Shown: positions 1 through 9,498 of the stretch, one piece after another
Layout: each line of letters opens with the position of its first letter
Position numbering within the stretch: the first letter of the stretch is position 1
Assembly (NCBI RefSeq): GCF_000611645.1
Contig: NW_014013331.1
Span: forward strand, 10,436 to 31,960
Source of the DNA: Monoraphidium neglectum
Taxonomy: Eukaryota > Chlorophyta > Chlorophyceae > Sphaeropleales > Selenastraceae
Direction of reading: 5' to 3'
Length of the DNA: 21,525 nt
Position numbers and translations under genes: made by a program
Notes under the pieces: model-generated
What the model was told of the DNA's origin: nothing
What the model saw: the letters and a program-made list of their open reading frames with translations, nothing else
Database searches by the model: none

Positions 1-241
1 GCGACAGTCCGTGTTTGTGCGGCGGGTGGCCCGCCGCGCTGCAGTTGGCCAGGGTTAGGATACCCCTTCCTGGCTTGTTTCACCAGCTGACTTGGACCCG
101 CCGCGCCAAGCGGGCATGCGCATTGGAGCAGGCCCATCGATCCGCCAGAGCATAGGGCCAGCCCCACACCATTGACCCCTATGAATGCGCTGACATCATG
201 CACACATGCTTGTGTGCGGCGCGTCCGTGGGCATCCCGCAG
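1..241 (+). other. Intron of the HAK/KUP gene (3' part)
   Basis: No frame in this stretch encodes the transporter segment expected just upstream, and it ends in a CAG acceptor at 239-241 immediately before the first recognisable exon. I read it as the tail of an intron whose 5' exon lies outside the window. No other feature was seen in it. Confidence 0.6.
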
Positions 242-3200
242 GCGATGATGCTGGGCGTGTTCCCACGGCTCAGGGTCGAACACACCGACGAGCTGCAAGA
301 GGGCCAGATCTACATTGGACAGGTCAGATCTGGGATGATCTGCTTGGCGCCCACCTCAAATGGCGGGATGGGATGTGGCTGGGTCACGAGGGCTGCTGTA
401 CAAGACAAGCACAGCCGTTCCATGCGGCGTCGCGCTCTGCGGCGTGCCTCTTGCACCCTGACTGCTGCCTGGACGGATGCATAGCCACACGGTCTCGGCC
501 GAATACGGCGCACGCCCTCTCACGAAAGCCAATGCGCGCGTGCATGACCATGTGGCGGCCCCCAACTACCCTCCAGATCAATTTCATGCTCCTCATTGGC
601 TGCGTCGCCATGGTTGCGGGCTTCCAAGACACTACCGCCATGGGCCACGCGTACGGCGTCGCCGTCATGACGGTCATGTTTGTCACCACATTCCTTTCGG
701 CACTAGTAATGGTGGCGTGCTACGACATCAATCCTATCCTTGTCGGGCTGTACCTTGCTTTCTTTGGTGGGTGTCGCCAGGGCCCTCCCCACACCTTCTG
801 GCCGCGCCGGCCCAGGGGCCAGCTGGCACGTGCTCTGCCTGTTATTGCCGCGGCCACTTGCATGTCAGCACTTGCTGGCGTCTCAGCTCTCGCGGCCGTC
901 GCGCCCTTGCCCTGCACGCACATGTGCCCACATCCAGCTCGTCCCACGCCTCTCTGTGGTGCGCTGCTGGCCCCTGCCCCCTCCCTCCGCCTGCAGTGCC
1001 CCTTGAGGGGCTGTTCCTGAGCAGCAATGCCATCAAGATTCCAGAGGGCGGCTGGTGGGCCTGCCAGCCAGGGGTGGGGTGATGGGGCGAGGTGGGGTTG
1101 CTGCCGCGTCTGCGGGAGGCAAAACACCGCGCGATGTGCGTCCATTGCACGCACAGCAGCAGCGGCCACCTTTCGGCGAGGTGTTCTCGTTGCTGTGGCC
1201 AACCCAAGGTGGGCGCAGCCGCGCCGGCCGCTCGCCCAAGCTCACGATTCGCGCCCATGCCCTGCCGCACGGTGGCGGCCCTGGAAACCCTTGCAGGGTC
1301 ACGTTGGTCATCGCCGTTTTCGTCGCCTCGATCAATTTCGTCTGGTGGTGAGTTGAGGCGGGCGCAGATGCCCGCGTGTCCTTGTGTGAGGGCGCAGGCG
1401 GTTTGTTCGCACGGCGTTGTCACACGCGCGGCCCCTGGCTTTTGTTGATAACACGTATCGATCGAGAGCGACTCGGTGTCTGCGCGTCCCGTTTCAAAAC
1501 ATCAACCCAGCGTTCACCGCCGACCCAATGATGCATCTCGGCCTCACCTGTCTGTTGCGGCCCCCTGAACAACCAAAACAGGTACGGGAGCCGCCAGAAG
1601 ACCAAGTGGCTGCTGGAGCAGGCCGCCGCAAACACCAGCCTGCTGCGCCAGCTGCCGGCTGTCGACGACGCTGATGACGTCACCAGCGGCCGCGGCGCGC
1701 CTCCGCCCGCCGCACGGCCGGACGGGGATGGTGGCGCTGGGTTCATCGGCACTTATTCGGCGGGAGACCGCGACTTGACCTCCAAAAGCAACGTTGAAGT
1801 GCTGCGCGAGGGCAACAAGCACGCGCAGGAAGCAGGGGACGGCGGCGCGCGCGGCGCGGGGACGGGCAGGCTCTCGGCGGTGTCGGCGCCCTACCGCCGC
1901 GGCGGCGCAGCTTCGGGGGGCGAGTCAAAGCTGGAACGCGCCCAGATGTCTTTCGGGGACATGCCCCTGGCCAGGTGCGGCGCGGCCGGCGGGCCAAAAA
2001 GGACGGCGATGTGCATCTCATCCCTGCAGCCCCCAATTCGCGCCGGCCCTGCACACCTCCGCGTCGCTGCGGGGTGTGCACGCGAGCCTGCATCCGCGTT
2101 TGCCATCTAGCCTCCCCCTCGGTCGCTCCCACCTGAGCACGATCATCTTTCAGTGATCTTGACCATGACAGTCCTCGTCCTCCACCATGCCACGAACCCC
2201 ACCGCCTGCAGAGTCCCTGGCCTCGCCATCTTCTACACCCAGAGCACCAGCGGCGTCCCCGCCGTCATGGGCCACCTGCTGAACAACCTCCCGGCCCTCG
2301 CGCGCGTCAGCGTGCTGCTCACGCTGCGCTTCGTGCCGATGCCTTACGTAATGCCCACCGAGAGGTTCTTAGTGAGGAGGAGCCGGACCATCGCCGGCGT
2401 GTACCGCGTGATCGCGCGGTACGGATACATGGAAGAGATCGACCACGGGGCACACGTGAGTGGTTGTCAATCAGCGGTCGCTGACTCGCATGCGGGGACG
2501 GGCGCTGCTTCACAGCGTGATTTTGTGCACACCGACCTTCCAGCTGCGGGGAGAAAGTTGGAAACCGATGCCACGCCTGCGGTTCCAGAGCGGCGGCCTC
2601 GCGGACGCTTTGCAGCAGCAGTTTGGGCCCTGCTTTAGTGTGGCTGCTCTAGAGTGGCTGGCCAGCCCCCCACTTTCCTGATGGCCACGCAACCGACCCG
2701 GCCCTCGCGTGCCCGTCATGCCCTTTCACACTGCCCTGCGCCCCACCCTGCTACCCCAGTTTGTGCGCCAGCTCGTCGGCTGCCTCGTGCGCCACGCCGC
2801 CGGCGAGGGGCGGGAGGTCGTGCCCCGCGGCGGCAGCCCCCTCGCAGGGTCGGCGCGTGGCAGGAGCAGCGGGAGCGACGGCGGCGGCCACGTGGCGTTG
2901 GATGTGGGGGAGGGCGCGGCGCCAACCGCCGCCGCGGGCGGCGAGGGGAGAGGGGACGGTCGCGCGGCCAAGGCGTGGTTCAGCATGTCTGCGTCAATGG
3001 ATGACGATGCGACGCTGATGGCGGTGCCTGCTCAGGGTGAGCTGACACAGCCCCCTACGCCCTGGCAAGGGATCTAGGGTTGGGTCAGGATGGCAGGCCT
3101 GAGTACGAGGGGTGGGTGCCAGTGCTGCTGTTCCCCAAGGCGTTTGGGCGACCCCTCCGCACCCCTGCCCGAGTGCTGAGCACCTTGCCAACCCCGCTTG

Positions 3201-4117
3201 CGGCAAGCGTCCATCTTGCTCGTCTCCCGACCTCGACCTCAACCAACTGCTCTCTGGTGTCGCCCATCCCTCAACATCCTCTACACCACCGCTCCAGCCG
3301 GCGAGCCGCCGGCGGACGGCGCTGAGCACGTGGCGTCCATTATTGCCCCCCTGGCCTCGCCCAACACGGCCGCGGCGGAGCCTCCGATCGCTCACGCGGA
3401 GATCATACCGGAGCTGGGCGGAAGCCCGCGGCAGCTGGGTCGCGAGTCATACACCCGGTAAGCCTCTGGGGCTGCTTGGGCGGACACGGTGCGGCTGCTG
3501 AAGCAACGATTAGGGTGGCTGTGTGCCCGGGTCTGGCCGCCAGCACGGCTGCCCCGGCGTCAGAGCCGCCAGGCACAAGGCACTGGGGCCGACGGCTGCG
3601 CCCGGCCTTGCCTGTCAGTCTGCAGCTCCTTTCTTTTACCCTTCGCGGTCAGCAGCAGACACTGATGCGTGGTGTTTTCAAACCTCCCACCCTTCCCCTC
3701 AGGTGGCAGTACCGCGAGCAGTCCCTCCCGCACCGCCGCCGCGGCGGACAGCCTACGCTCGGGGGCGGCCCCGAGTCCTTTGGCGTCTCGACCTCTGGCG
3801 GCGGCGCCGGGCCGCCGCTTTCGGTCCCGTCCATCATGGCCCGTGCGGCCAGCGCGGGGGCTCCCGGGATCGCCCCCGGTGGGCTGAGCCGCCGGCAGTT
3901 GGACGAGGTGGGCGTGCTGCTGGACTGCTACCGCCAGCGGACTGTCTACGTCGTCGGCGGCACGCGCGTCCTGGGCCGGGAGGCGGGCTGGAACCTGCTT
4001 CGTCGCGGCGTGGTGCAGGCGTACGGCGCGATCGCGAACAACACGCAGCCGGCGACGCGCGCGTGGCAGCTGCCGGACGGGCAGGTCGTGGAGGTGACGC
4101 TGACGATGCGGCTGTGA
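242..4117 (+). CDS. KUP: HAK/KUP potassium transporter, 3' part (5' end outside window)
   Basis: High-affinity K+ uptake permease of the HAK/KUP/KT family, expected in the plasma membrane. Exons: 242-322, 577-766, 997-1054, 1297-1347, 1582-1974, 2212-2455, 2760-3036, 3298-3457, 3703-4117 (TGA); they sum to 1869 nt with every junction in frame, giving 622 visible residues. Family landmarks by visible residue: LGVFPRLRVEHT and GQIYI (1-26), the hydrophobic segment from INFMLL (28-43), GVAVMTVMFVTTFLSALVMV (54-73), KIPEGGW then VTLVIAVFVASINFVWW (about 104-127), GVPAVMGHLLNNLPA and YVMPTERF in exon 6, and the C-terminal family signature with VYVVGGTRVLGREAGWN near 565-582. The cytosolic part is longer than in plant HAKs because Gly/Ala/Asp/Arg-rich linkers fill exons 5, 7 and 9. 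The N-terminal half with the pore helices is missing only because of the window edge. The family call is firm; exact edges of low-complexity exons are less so. Confidence 0.93.
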
Positions 4118-4140
4118 GGCGCTGACGATGCGGCTTTGAG
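4097..4140 (+). repeat. 22-nt tandem duplication across the KUP stop codon
   Basis: Two adjacent 22-nt copies, 4097-4118 and 4119-4140, differ at two positions; a decayed third copy begins at 4141 (gcgctggcgatgatg). The first copy contains the last codons and the TGA at 4115-4117; the second lies in the trailer. Confidence 0.8.
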
Positions 4141-4671
4141 GCGCTGGCGATGATGTGCCGAAGGGTGCGGGCCGCCAGCTAGGCGCGCTCAATTTATTAT
4201 GCGGCTGCAAGGGAGCAAGTGGGGTGGTGTTCGCACAATCGCCGTGGCAAATTTGATCTCGATTTCTCGGCAGGTGGTCATGGGCAGGGTGGGTTGCAGG
4301 GACTGATACAACATGAAGGGGTGGGTGGCGGATGGGTTGAGTTGGTGGGGTTGAGTGGATGAAGTTGGGCAAGATATACACACGCATGCCTTCACACAAT
4401 CATCAACAACACATTTGCGTGCACCATATGCAACTGCAGAGGCTTGCCCTCTGAACAGCCTTGTCAGTTGCCACTTCAGATTTTGATAATTTCCACCTGG
4501 ATTCCTTTCGGATGCATGTATCGGGAAGCGGGAAGGCTTGTGCCACCGTTGCACGCACTCTGGATTGAGTCGCAGGCTGCTTGGTACGTTGCAAGCACAA
4601 CCAAGCCCTTTATCACCACCTTCTCAACTTCCACCAAGCTGTTTCTCACCACCACCATCACAAACCACCTC

Positions 4672-4676
4672 TGTAA
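4672..4676 (+). terminator. Candidate poly(A) signal TGTAA for KUP
   Basis: TGTAA is the usual poly(A) signal word in volvocine and many other green algae. This is the only copy I found between the KUP stop and the next gene, about 555 nt after the stop, a normal algal 3' UTR length. The five-base word alone is weak evidence. Confidence 0.4.
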
Positions 4677-5336
4677 CCATGCTGTTGGGTCTTTCGAGGG
4701 TGGATGTACAGGGCTTCAGGGCTGACATGGGACGAATGCCTAGCAGCCTCGTCATGCACATTTGCGCCCGCTCACACTGTGCCTGTGTGCTTGGTAGCCC
4801 ACTGCAGCGGCATGCTAGCTCCGCGGCAGCGCCTGCAATACTGCTGCTGCAGCGACATTTGGCAACTCCAGCATTGAGTTGCCGGCACATTCAGTAGACA
4901 AGGGTCTTGCAGGTTCTTGCCTGCAGGCTTGGCAAGTGCTGTCAGAGGGGCAAGCAACTGCTTCACGAGTGGGTGCTTGTTGCTGCTTGAGCAGCAATCA
5001 GGGCCCCTCTGCCACATTGACACATGAGATTGTCGCCACGGCTGCGGTGTGGGGAGCTCTACATGGCACAAGGCGGCAACTTGGATTCGCGCACACTAGG
5101 CAGCGGCCGAGGTTCAGCTTTGACGGTGCCCCAAGCGTGGGATTGCGAACACCGCACAGTTGTGCATGCAAGGGCTCAACAGTGCCACATTGGCTGATGT
5201 GGGTATCGCTCGTTCAGAGACTTAGGCTCGATACGGTGTTGCTGCTGTGCGCTGTCAAAGCCCAGCGCATCGATCTTGCCTCCGCTGGCTGATCGTTGAG
5301 AGCTGAGCGAGCGAAACACAAGCCAAGTGTTTCATT

Positions 5337-5341
5337 TATAA
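5337..5341 (+). promoter_or_regulatory. TATA-like box of the Ycf66 gene
   Basis: TATAA in a less GC-rich stretch, 43 nt before the proposed ATG at 5380. The spacing resembles that at two other gene starts in the window (38 and 49 nt), which supports both this box and the start codon. Confidence 0.45.
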
Positions 5342-5379
5342 CACCTTCGATCAGGGGCAGCTCACGCGAACCCGTAAAC

Positions 5380-7220
5380 ATGCGTGGCATGGCCATCCGC
5401 CAGGTGAGCGCCGTTGGTCGGCGCGGTCAATAGTACAAGCGTCTGTTGTGTTTGTATGGTTGTATCAGGCAGCTGGGGTTCAGCCATGGCATGCGGCCGC
5501 CGCACACCGTCGCCTCCAACACGCAGCGCGCACCAAAGCGCACAATCACGCGCTCGATGACCGCAGGCATGCCCAATTGGCGTGGCAGCAGGACCAGTGG
5601 CCTTGGCACGGCGGTGTGGCGCAACTCCCCCGCTCTGCCGCCCATGGCGCGGCGCGTCAGCAGCGAACCCCTGGGCGGCACGACGCAGCGTGCGCTCGCT
5701 CGCCCTTTCCGCCGCGGCCGCCGCCGCCGCATCCCAGCCGCTGCTGTCGTTCGCGGCGGCCTCCGCGGCCCACCTGCCGCTAGCGATGGTCAACGTCGAT
5801 TTCGCCAGCCCCAGCCTGGTGCTCGGCACGGCGCTGATCGGCTGCGGCATCGCGCTGCTGCAGACGCGCAACCTGCAGCGGCGCGTGTCGCGCGACGCCG
5901 ACATCGTGGTGGCGGCCATGGTGTCGATTGTGGGCAGCACGCTGATATTTCAAGGCTGGCGCCTCGACCCGCTGCTGCTGCTTTGCCAGGTGCGGCGGCA
6001 GCTGCAGCGAGGCGGTTCTCACGGCCTCGCCGTCATGGCGGGGCGGGAGAGGGGAGTTGCTTGCAGCAGTTGCACCCACGCGAGAGGCGCGCGGCGCCGC
6101 AGCGAACGCTCTCACACCACACCAGGGCACGCTTCTCCCCAGCCAATCTTCAACCAGAGGGGAGCCGCGCGCCGTCGCCGTTACCCTGCGACCCCCACCC
6201 GCAACTCGCACGCATGCCCATCTGCTCGCTCGCCGCCGCGCCGCCAGGCGCTCACCACGTCTGTCGCGGTGTGGTACGGCCTCGAGGCGTTCAAGCTGAG
6301 GGCGCAGGTGCAGGATGAGGAGGTGAGCTCCTATCATGGCCTGCGCGACGAACGCAGCGCTGACGCGCCTATGCGCATGGGCCGGCGCATGCACTCAGCC
6401 TGGGTACAGTGCGAGACACGGACGCGTTCGCTCGCTACTCTGCTGCACAAGGGCAGCATCTGGCATGTTGACTACTGAGCTGTGCGCGCGCTGCATCTGT
6501 CATCATCATTATCATCTGCAGGAGGACCAGCCGCTCCTGCCGCCGCCGGCCGACCAGTATTACTCCCAGCAGCAGCAGCAGCAGCAGCAGCCCCAGGACT
6601 TCCGCGCCGGCGGCGCGGGCTACCTGCCGCCCGGCGCGGACCGAGTGCCGCCGCCCTGGCAGCAGCAGCAGCAGCAGGCGGCGGCCCCGCCGCAGTGGGG
6701 CGGTCGGTACGTGGAGGAGACTATTGCATATGACTATTACGGCAACCCCATTCCACAGCAGCAACCGATGGGGGTGGCCGCCCCGATGGTGGATGGCGGC
6801 GGGTATGGCCCAGGCCCAAGCGGCGGCGCGGGCGGGCTCGATTTGGACGGCGACTACGCATCTATCGCCGCAGGCGCCGCCGCTGCGGGTGCCGCGGCGG
6901 CGGCCGCGGGTGTGGGGCCGAGCGGGCGGGGATACTATGGCGGCGGTGCGGCTCCGCCGGCGCAGCTGTACGGGCCGGATGTGCCCTATTATGGAGAGTT
7001 TGGCAGCGGCGGCGCACCCGACCCGTACGGGCCTTCGGCAGCAGGCGGGCCTGCCCTCCCGGGGCCCGACGTGCAGGGCGCGGGCGGCGGCTACGGGCCT
7101 GGGCAGCAGCAGGGGCAGGCGCAGCAGCAACAGCAGGGGCAGCAGGATTATGGAGGACCGCAGTGGCGGCCAGCGCGTCGGGGGCCCGGAGAGTACGACG
7201 CCGTGGATGACTGGCAGTAG
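5380..7220 (+). CDS. ycf66: Nuclear-encoded Ycf66 family plastid protein
   Basis: Ycf66 is a small membrane protein of cyanobacteria and plastids with no settled biochemical role. Proposed exons: 5380-5403, 5567-5989, 6248-6322, 6522-7220 (TAG), 1221 nt, 406 residues. The Ycf66 domain begins at MVNVDF (82), then SPSLVLGTALIGCGIALL, SRDADIVVAAMVSIVG, the hallmark FQGWRLDP (136-143), and a third hydrophobic segment continuing in exon 3 (ALTTSVAVWYGLEAFKLR). Residues 1-81 are rich in Ala, Arg and Ser and end in an Ala-rich hydrophobic stretch, as expected for a chloroplast transit peptide, perhaps with a thylakoid-targeting part. Residues 175-406 form an unusual Gln-, Gly-, Pro- and Tyr-rich tail with eight consecutive Gln. 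The last three exons are firm. Exon 1 (MRGMAIRQ) is inferred from the donor at 5404 and the CAG acceptor at 5564-5566; a stop at 5558 limits how far exon 2 can extend upstream. Confidence 0.87.
6567..6590 (+). repeat. (CAG)8 tract in Ycf66 exon 4
   Basis: Eight perfect CAG units in frame encode eight Gln directly after the Ycf66 domain. A shorter interrupted CAG run follows near 6660-6678. Confidence 0.9.
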
Positions 7221-7585
7221 CGTCCTTGAATGCTTGCTGCCCCGGTCCTCGGCGTTTGTCGTTCGCAGCAGTGTTGGCAGTGTTTGGTGTTGAGGGAGGG
7301 GTCCCCGCTTGCAGCAATGCGTTGCGGCGGCCTTGATGCAGAGTGGCAGCGCTGAGGTGCCGCTCCACCGTGCCCACGCGCGTGCGCGCCCTGCGCCGTC
7401 GCGCACAACCTGCGGCCGCGTTCGCCAAATTGTACGATTCAGCTTGCCACCATCAATACATTGCTGGCACTCACTATCACCAGATGTCTGTTCATGTGTA
7501 AATGGTGCATGAGGTTATCTATACGCGGGGCACGGGCGACGATACGTTGTTATGCCAGGGTTGGTGCCCGGTTGGATCGGTCTCC

Positions 7586-7590
7586 TGTAA
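7586..7590 (+). terminator. Candidate poly(A) signal TGTAA for Ycf66
   Basis: TGTAA about 370 nt after the stop codon; a second copy lies at 7497-7501. Either would suit an algal 3' end. There is no direct evidence to choose between them. Confidence 0.4.
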
Positions 7591-8142
7591 TGGCTGTGGT
7601 GGTTGTGCCGTTTTGGCCGCCGATACCATGTCGTATGCATTTTTTTGTGCTGTGAGTGGACGGGTCGGCCGGGGCTAGGCATAGGTGAGACATGAATAGA
7701 TTTGCGGCTGTGGCCTTTGCAATTCCCTTAGCGGTCAGTTGGGAGCCGAGGATGTTTGCATGCAGCCCACCTTGCCGCGTGCATGCCTAGAATGCGTGGC
7801 GAATAGAGCAAGTACCTGCTGCCAAATGTCTTTCTAGTGTACATCCATTCGTGCAACACCAGAGGCGATCAGAACACCCCATGTGGCATGGGTCCTCTGA
7901 CTAAATCGGGTCAGTTTGTGTGCCGGCACCGGGTGCCGAAGCAGCCGAGTGGGACTCTCACAAACATTCAGGACCAGCCGCCAAGATCGCTACTTAGATG
8001 ATTTCTATTGCATGCAACCTGCTTCAACGCTCCCTCGCCAGTAGCACGAGCAGGGCGACGGACGTGCAATCCATCCGCGGAGATCGTTCAGCCGTCATAC
8101 TGAAGATGCATATATACGACTCGGTGATTGTCGATTGACTCC

Positions 8143-8148
8143 TATAAA
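8143..8148 (+). promoter_or_regulatory. TATA box of the kinase gene
   Basis: Perfect TATAAA 38 nt before the proposed start ATG at 8181, implying a very short leader if transcription begins 25-33 nt downstream. Confidence 0.55.
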
Positions 8149-8180
8149 TCGAGCGATTGCCAAGAGCTGGCTGTCAGAGC

Positions 8181-9453
8181 ATGGTGAGAGAGCTGGTTGA
8201 GGTCAACACAGCGGTGGGTGGGTGGCCATGGCAATTGATCGTCTGCAAGTCCATTTATTTCACGTTAAATGAAGCATGGCGATGCTCAACACTTGATGAC
8301 GTCCGTTCTGTGCAAACACAAACCCAGGACGATGGCAGCACGCCCCGCAAGCTCAAAAACATTTTCGGTACCATATTCAAGAAGCCATCTAGCCCGCTGA
8401 GGGACGAACCGGTGAGTGCAAGGCGGTCGCACGCTGCGGCGCTGTGCTGAGCAGCTGCCCCCGGCGACGGGCACCGGGATGACTGCACATACTGCACTTC
8501 CCGTGCAGGATGGCGCATTCGATGCGGCAAGGGCAGTCATACAGGCCGCCTGCGACCCTGCAGCATTGGATGGTTGCCCCCTGGAGGTGAGAAGCTGCCG
8601 CCTCCGCCGGTGGATTGCCAAGTTTGCCAGCAACATGCCGGCCCCCGCAGCGCAGCGCAGCAGGCGGCTGGAACTCCTCAGTTTTGAGGGCCTGACGAGC
8701 CCCTCAGCTCGCCCTCGCCATGTGATTTTCTTGCATGGCTCGCTTCCTGCTCTCACTACTAGGGCGACCATGCTGAGACCAGCGACGCGGCGGCCGCCCC
8801 CGATGAACACGCCCCCCGCGCCGGCCCGGCCCCTGACGCCCGCGCGGCGGCACGCGCGAAGGAGCCCCAAGCGCTGCTGACGCGCCGCGCGCGCCCCGGC
8901 GCCGCGGGCCGCCTGAGGTGCACCGACGTGCCCGACTGCGCGGCGGCGGCACTGAGGCAACAGGCCGGGCGCGGCGAAGCTGCGGGCCCACGCAAGGTGC
9001 AGATCGGGGCAGTCGTACCAGACAGCTGTCTGCCATCAAAACCCGAGCCGCAGCCCACGGCAGCCGAGACCCCGCCGCCCTCGGATGCTGGCGCTCTGCA
9101 GCCAGTTGCAACCGGCTCGGGCCACGCACGCGGCAGCTGGGGCAGCGCGGCAGGGCAGCAGCCGGCGGGGGCTGGCGTCGCTGGGGGCGCATGCGGCGAG
9201 GACGGGCTGGACTGGCCGGGGCCCCAGCCGGCCGCGCGCGAGCCTCCGCCGCCGCCGCCGACGACAGCGGCAGCAGCAGCGCCGCCGCCCGCGGCGGAGG
9301 CCTCCGCCCGCGACGCGGGGCCGCCACAGGCTGGCGGCGGCGCCCTGCGCGGCATCAAGGTGGCGGGAAGGGTGTGCTCCTCTGCGGACGATTTATATGC
9401 CAGCATATTCGGCCTGCCGCCCCTCTCAAAATCCCCTTCGTCGCCCCATCCGC

Positions 9454-9498
<45 letters not shown>

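Larger units (their letters stand above)
4118..5379 (+). other. Intergenic: KUP trailer and Ycf66 upstream region
   Basis: No ORF here resembles a known protein, and I could not build a convincing spliced gene on either strand. The base composition is clearly less GC-rich than the flanking exons. It holds a TGTAA word at 4672-4676, a candidate end of the KUP transcript, and a TATA-like word just before the next gene. A 72-codon ORF beginning with ATG at 4680 was considered and not accepted. Confidence 0.6.
7221..8180 (+). other. Intergenic: Ycf66 trailer and kinase upstream region
   Basis: This stretch is less GC-rich, lacks any protein-like reading frame, and holds two TGTAA words (7497-7501 and 7586-7590) followed further on by a TATA box. 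I see no RNA gene or repeat of note. Confidence 0.6.

Noticed and set aside
172..1020. Single 282-codon + frame read as one protein
   Set aside because: Only 577-766 of it is transporter-like; the rest is intron read through, and the next exon is in another frame after a GT-AG intron.
3560..4399. 279-codon minus-strand ORF
   Set aside because: It overlaps the last KUP exon, which has strong family similarity on the + strand, and has no recognisable domain.
4680..4897. 72-codon ORF starting with ATG just after a TGTAA word
   Set aside because: Nothing in the protein is recognisable, codon usage is unlike the neighbouring exons, and there is no promoter or splice context.
6435..7406. 323-codon minus-strand ORF
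   Set aside because: It mirrors Ycf66 exon 4, and its Leu runs are the reverse complement of CAG repeats. No family resemblance.
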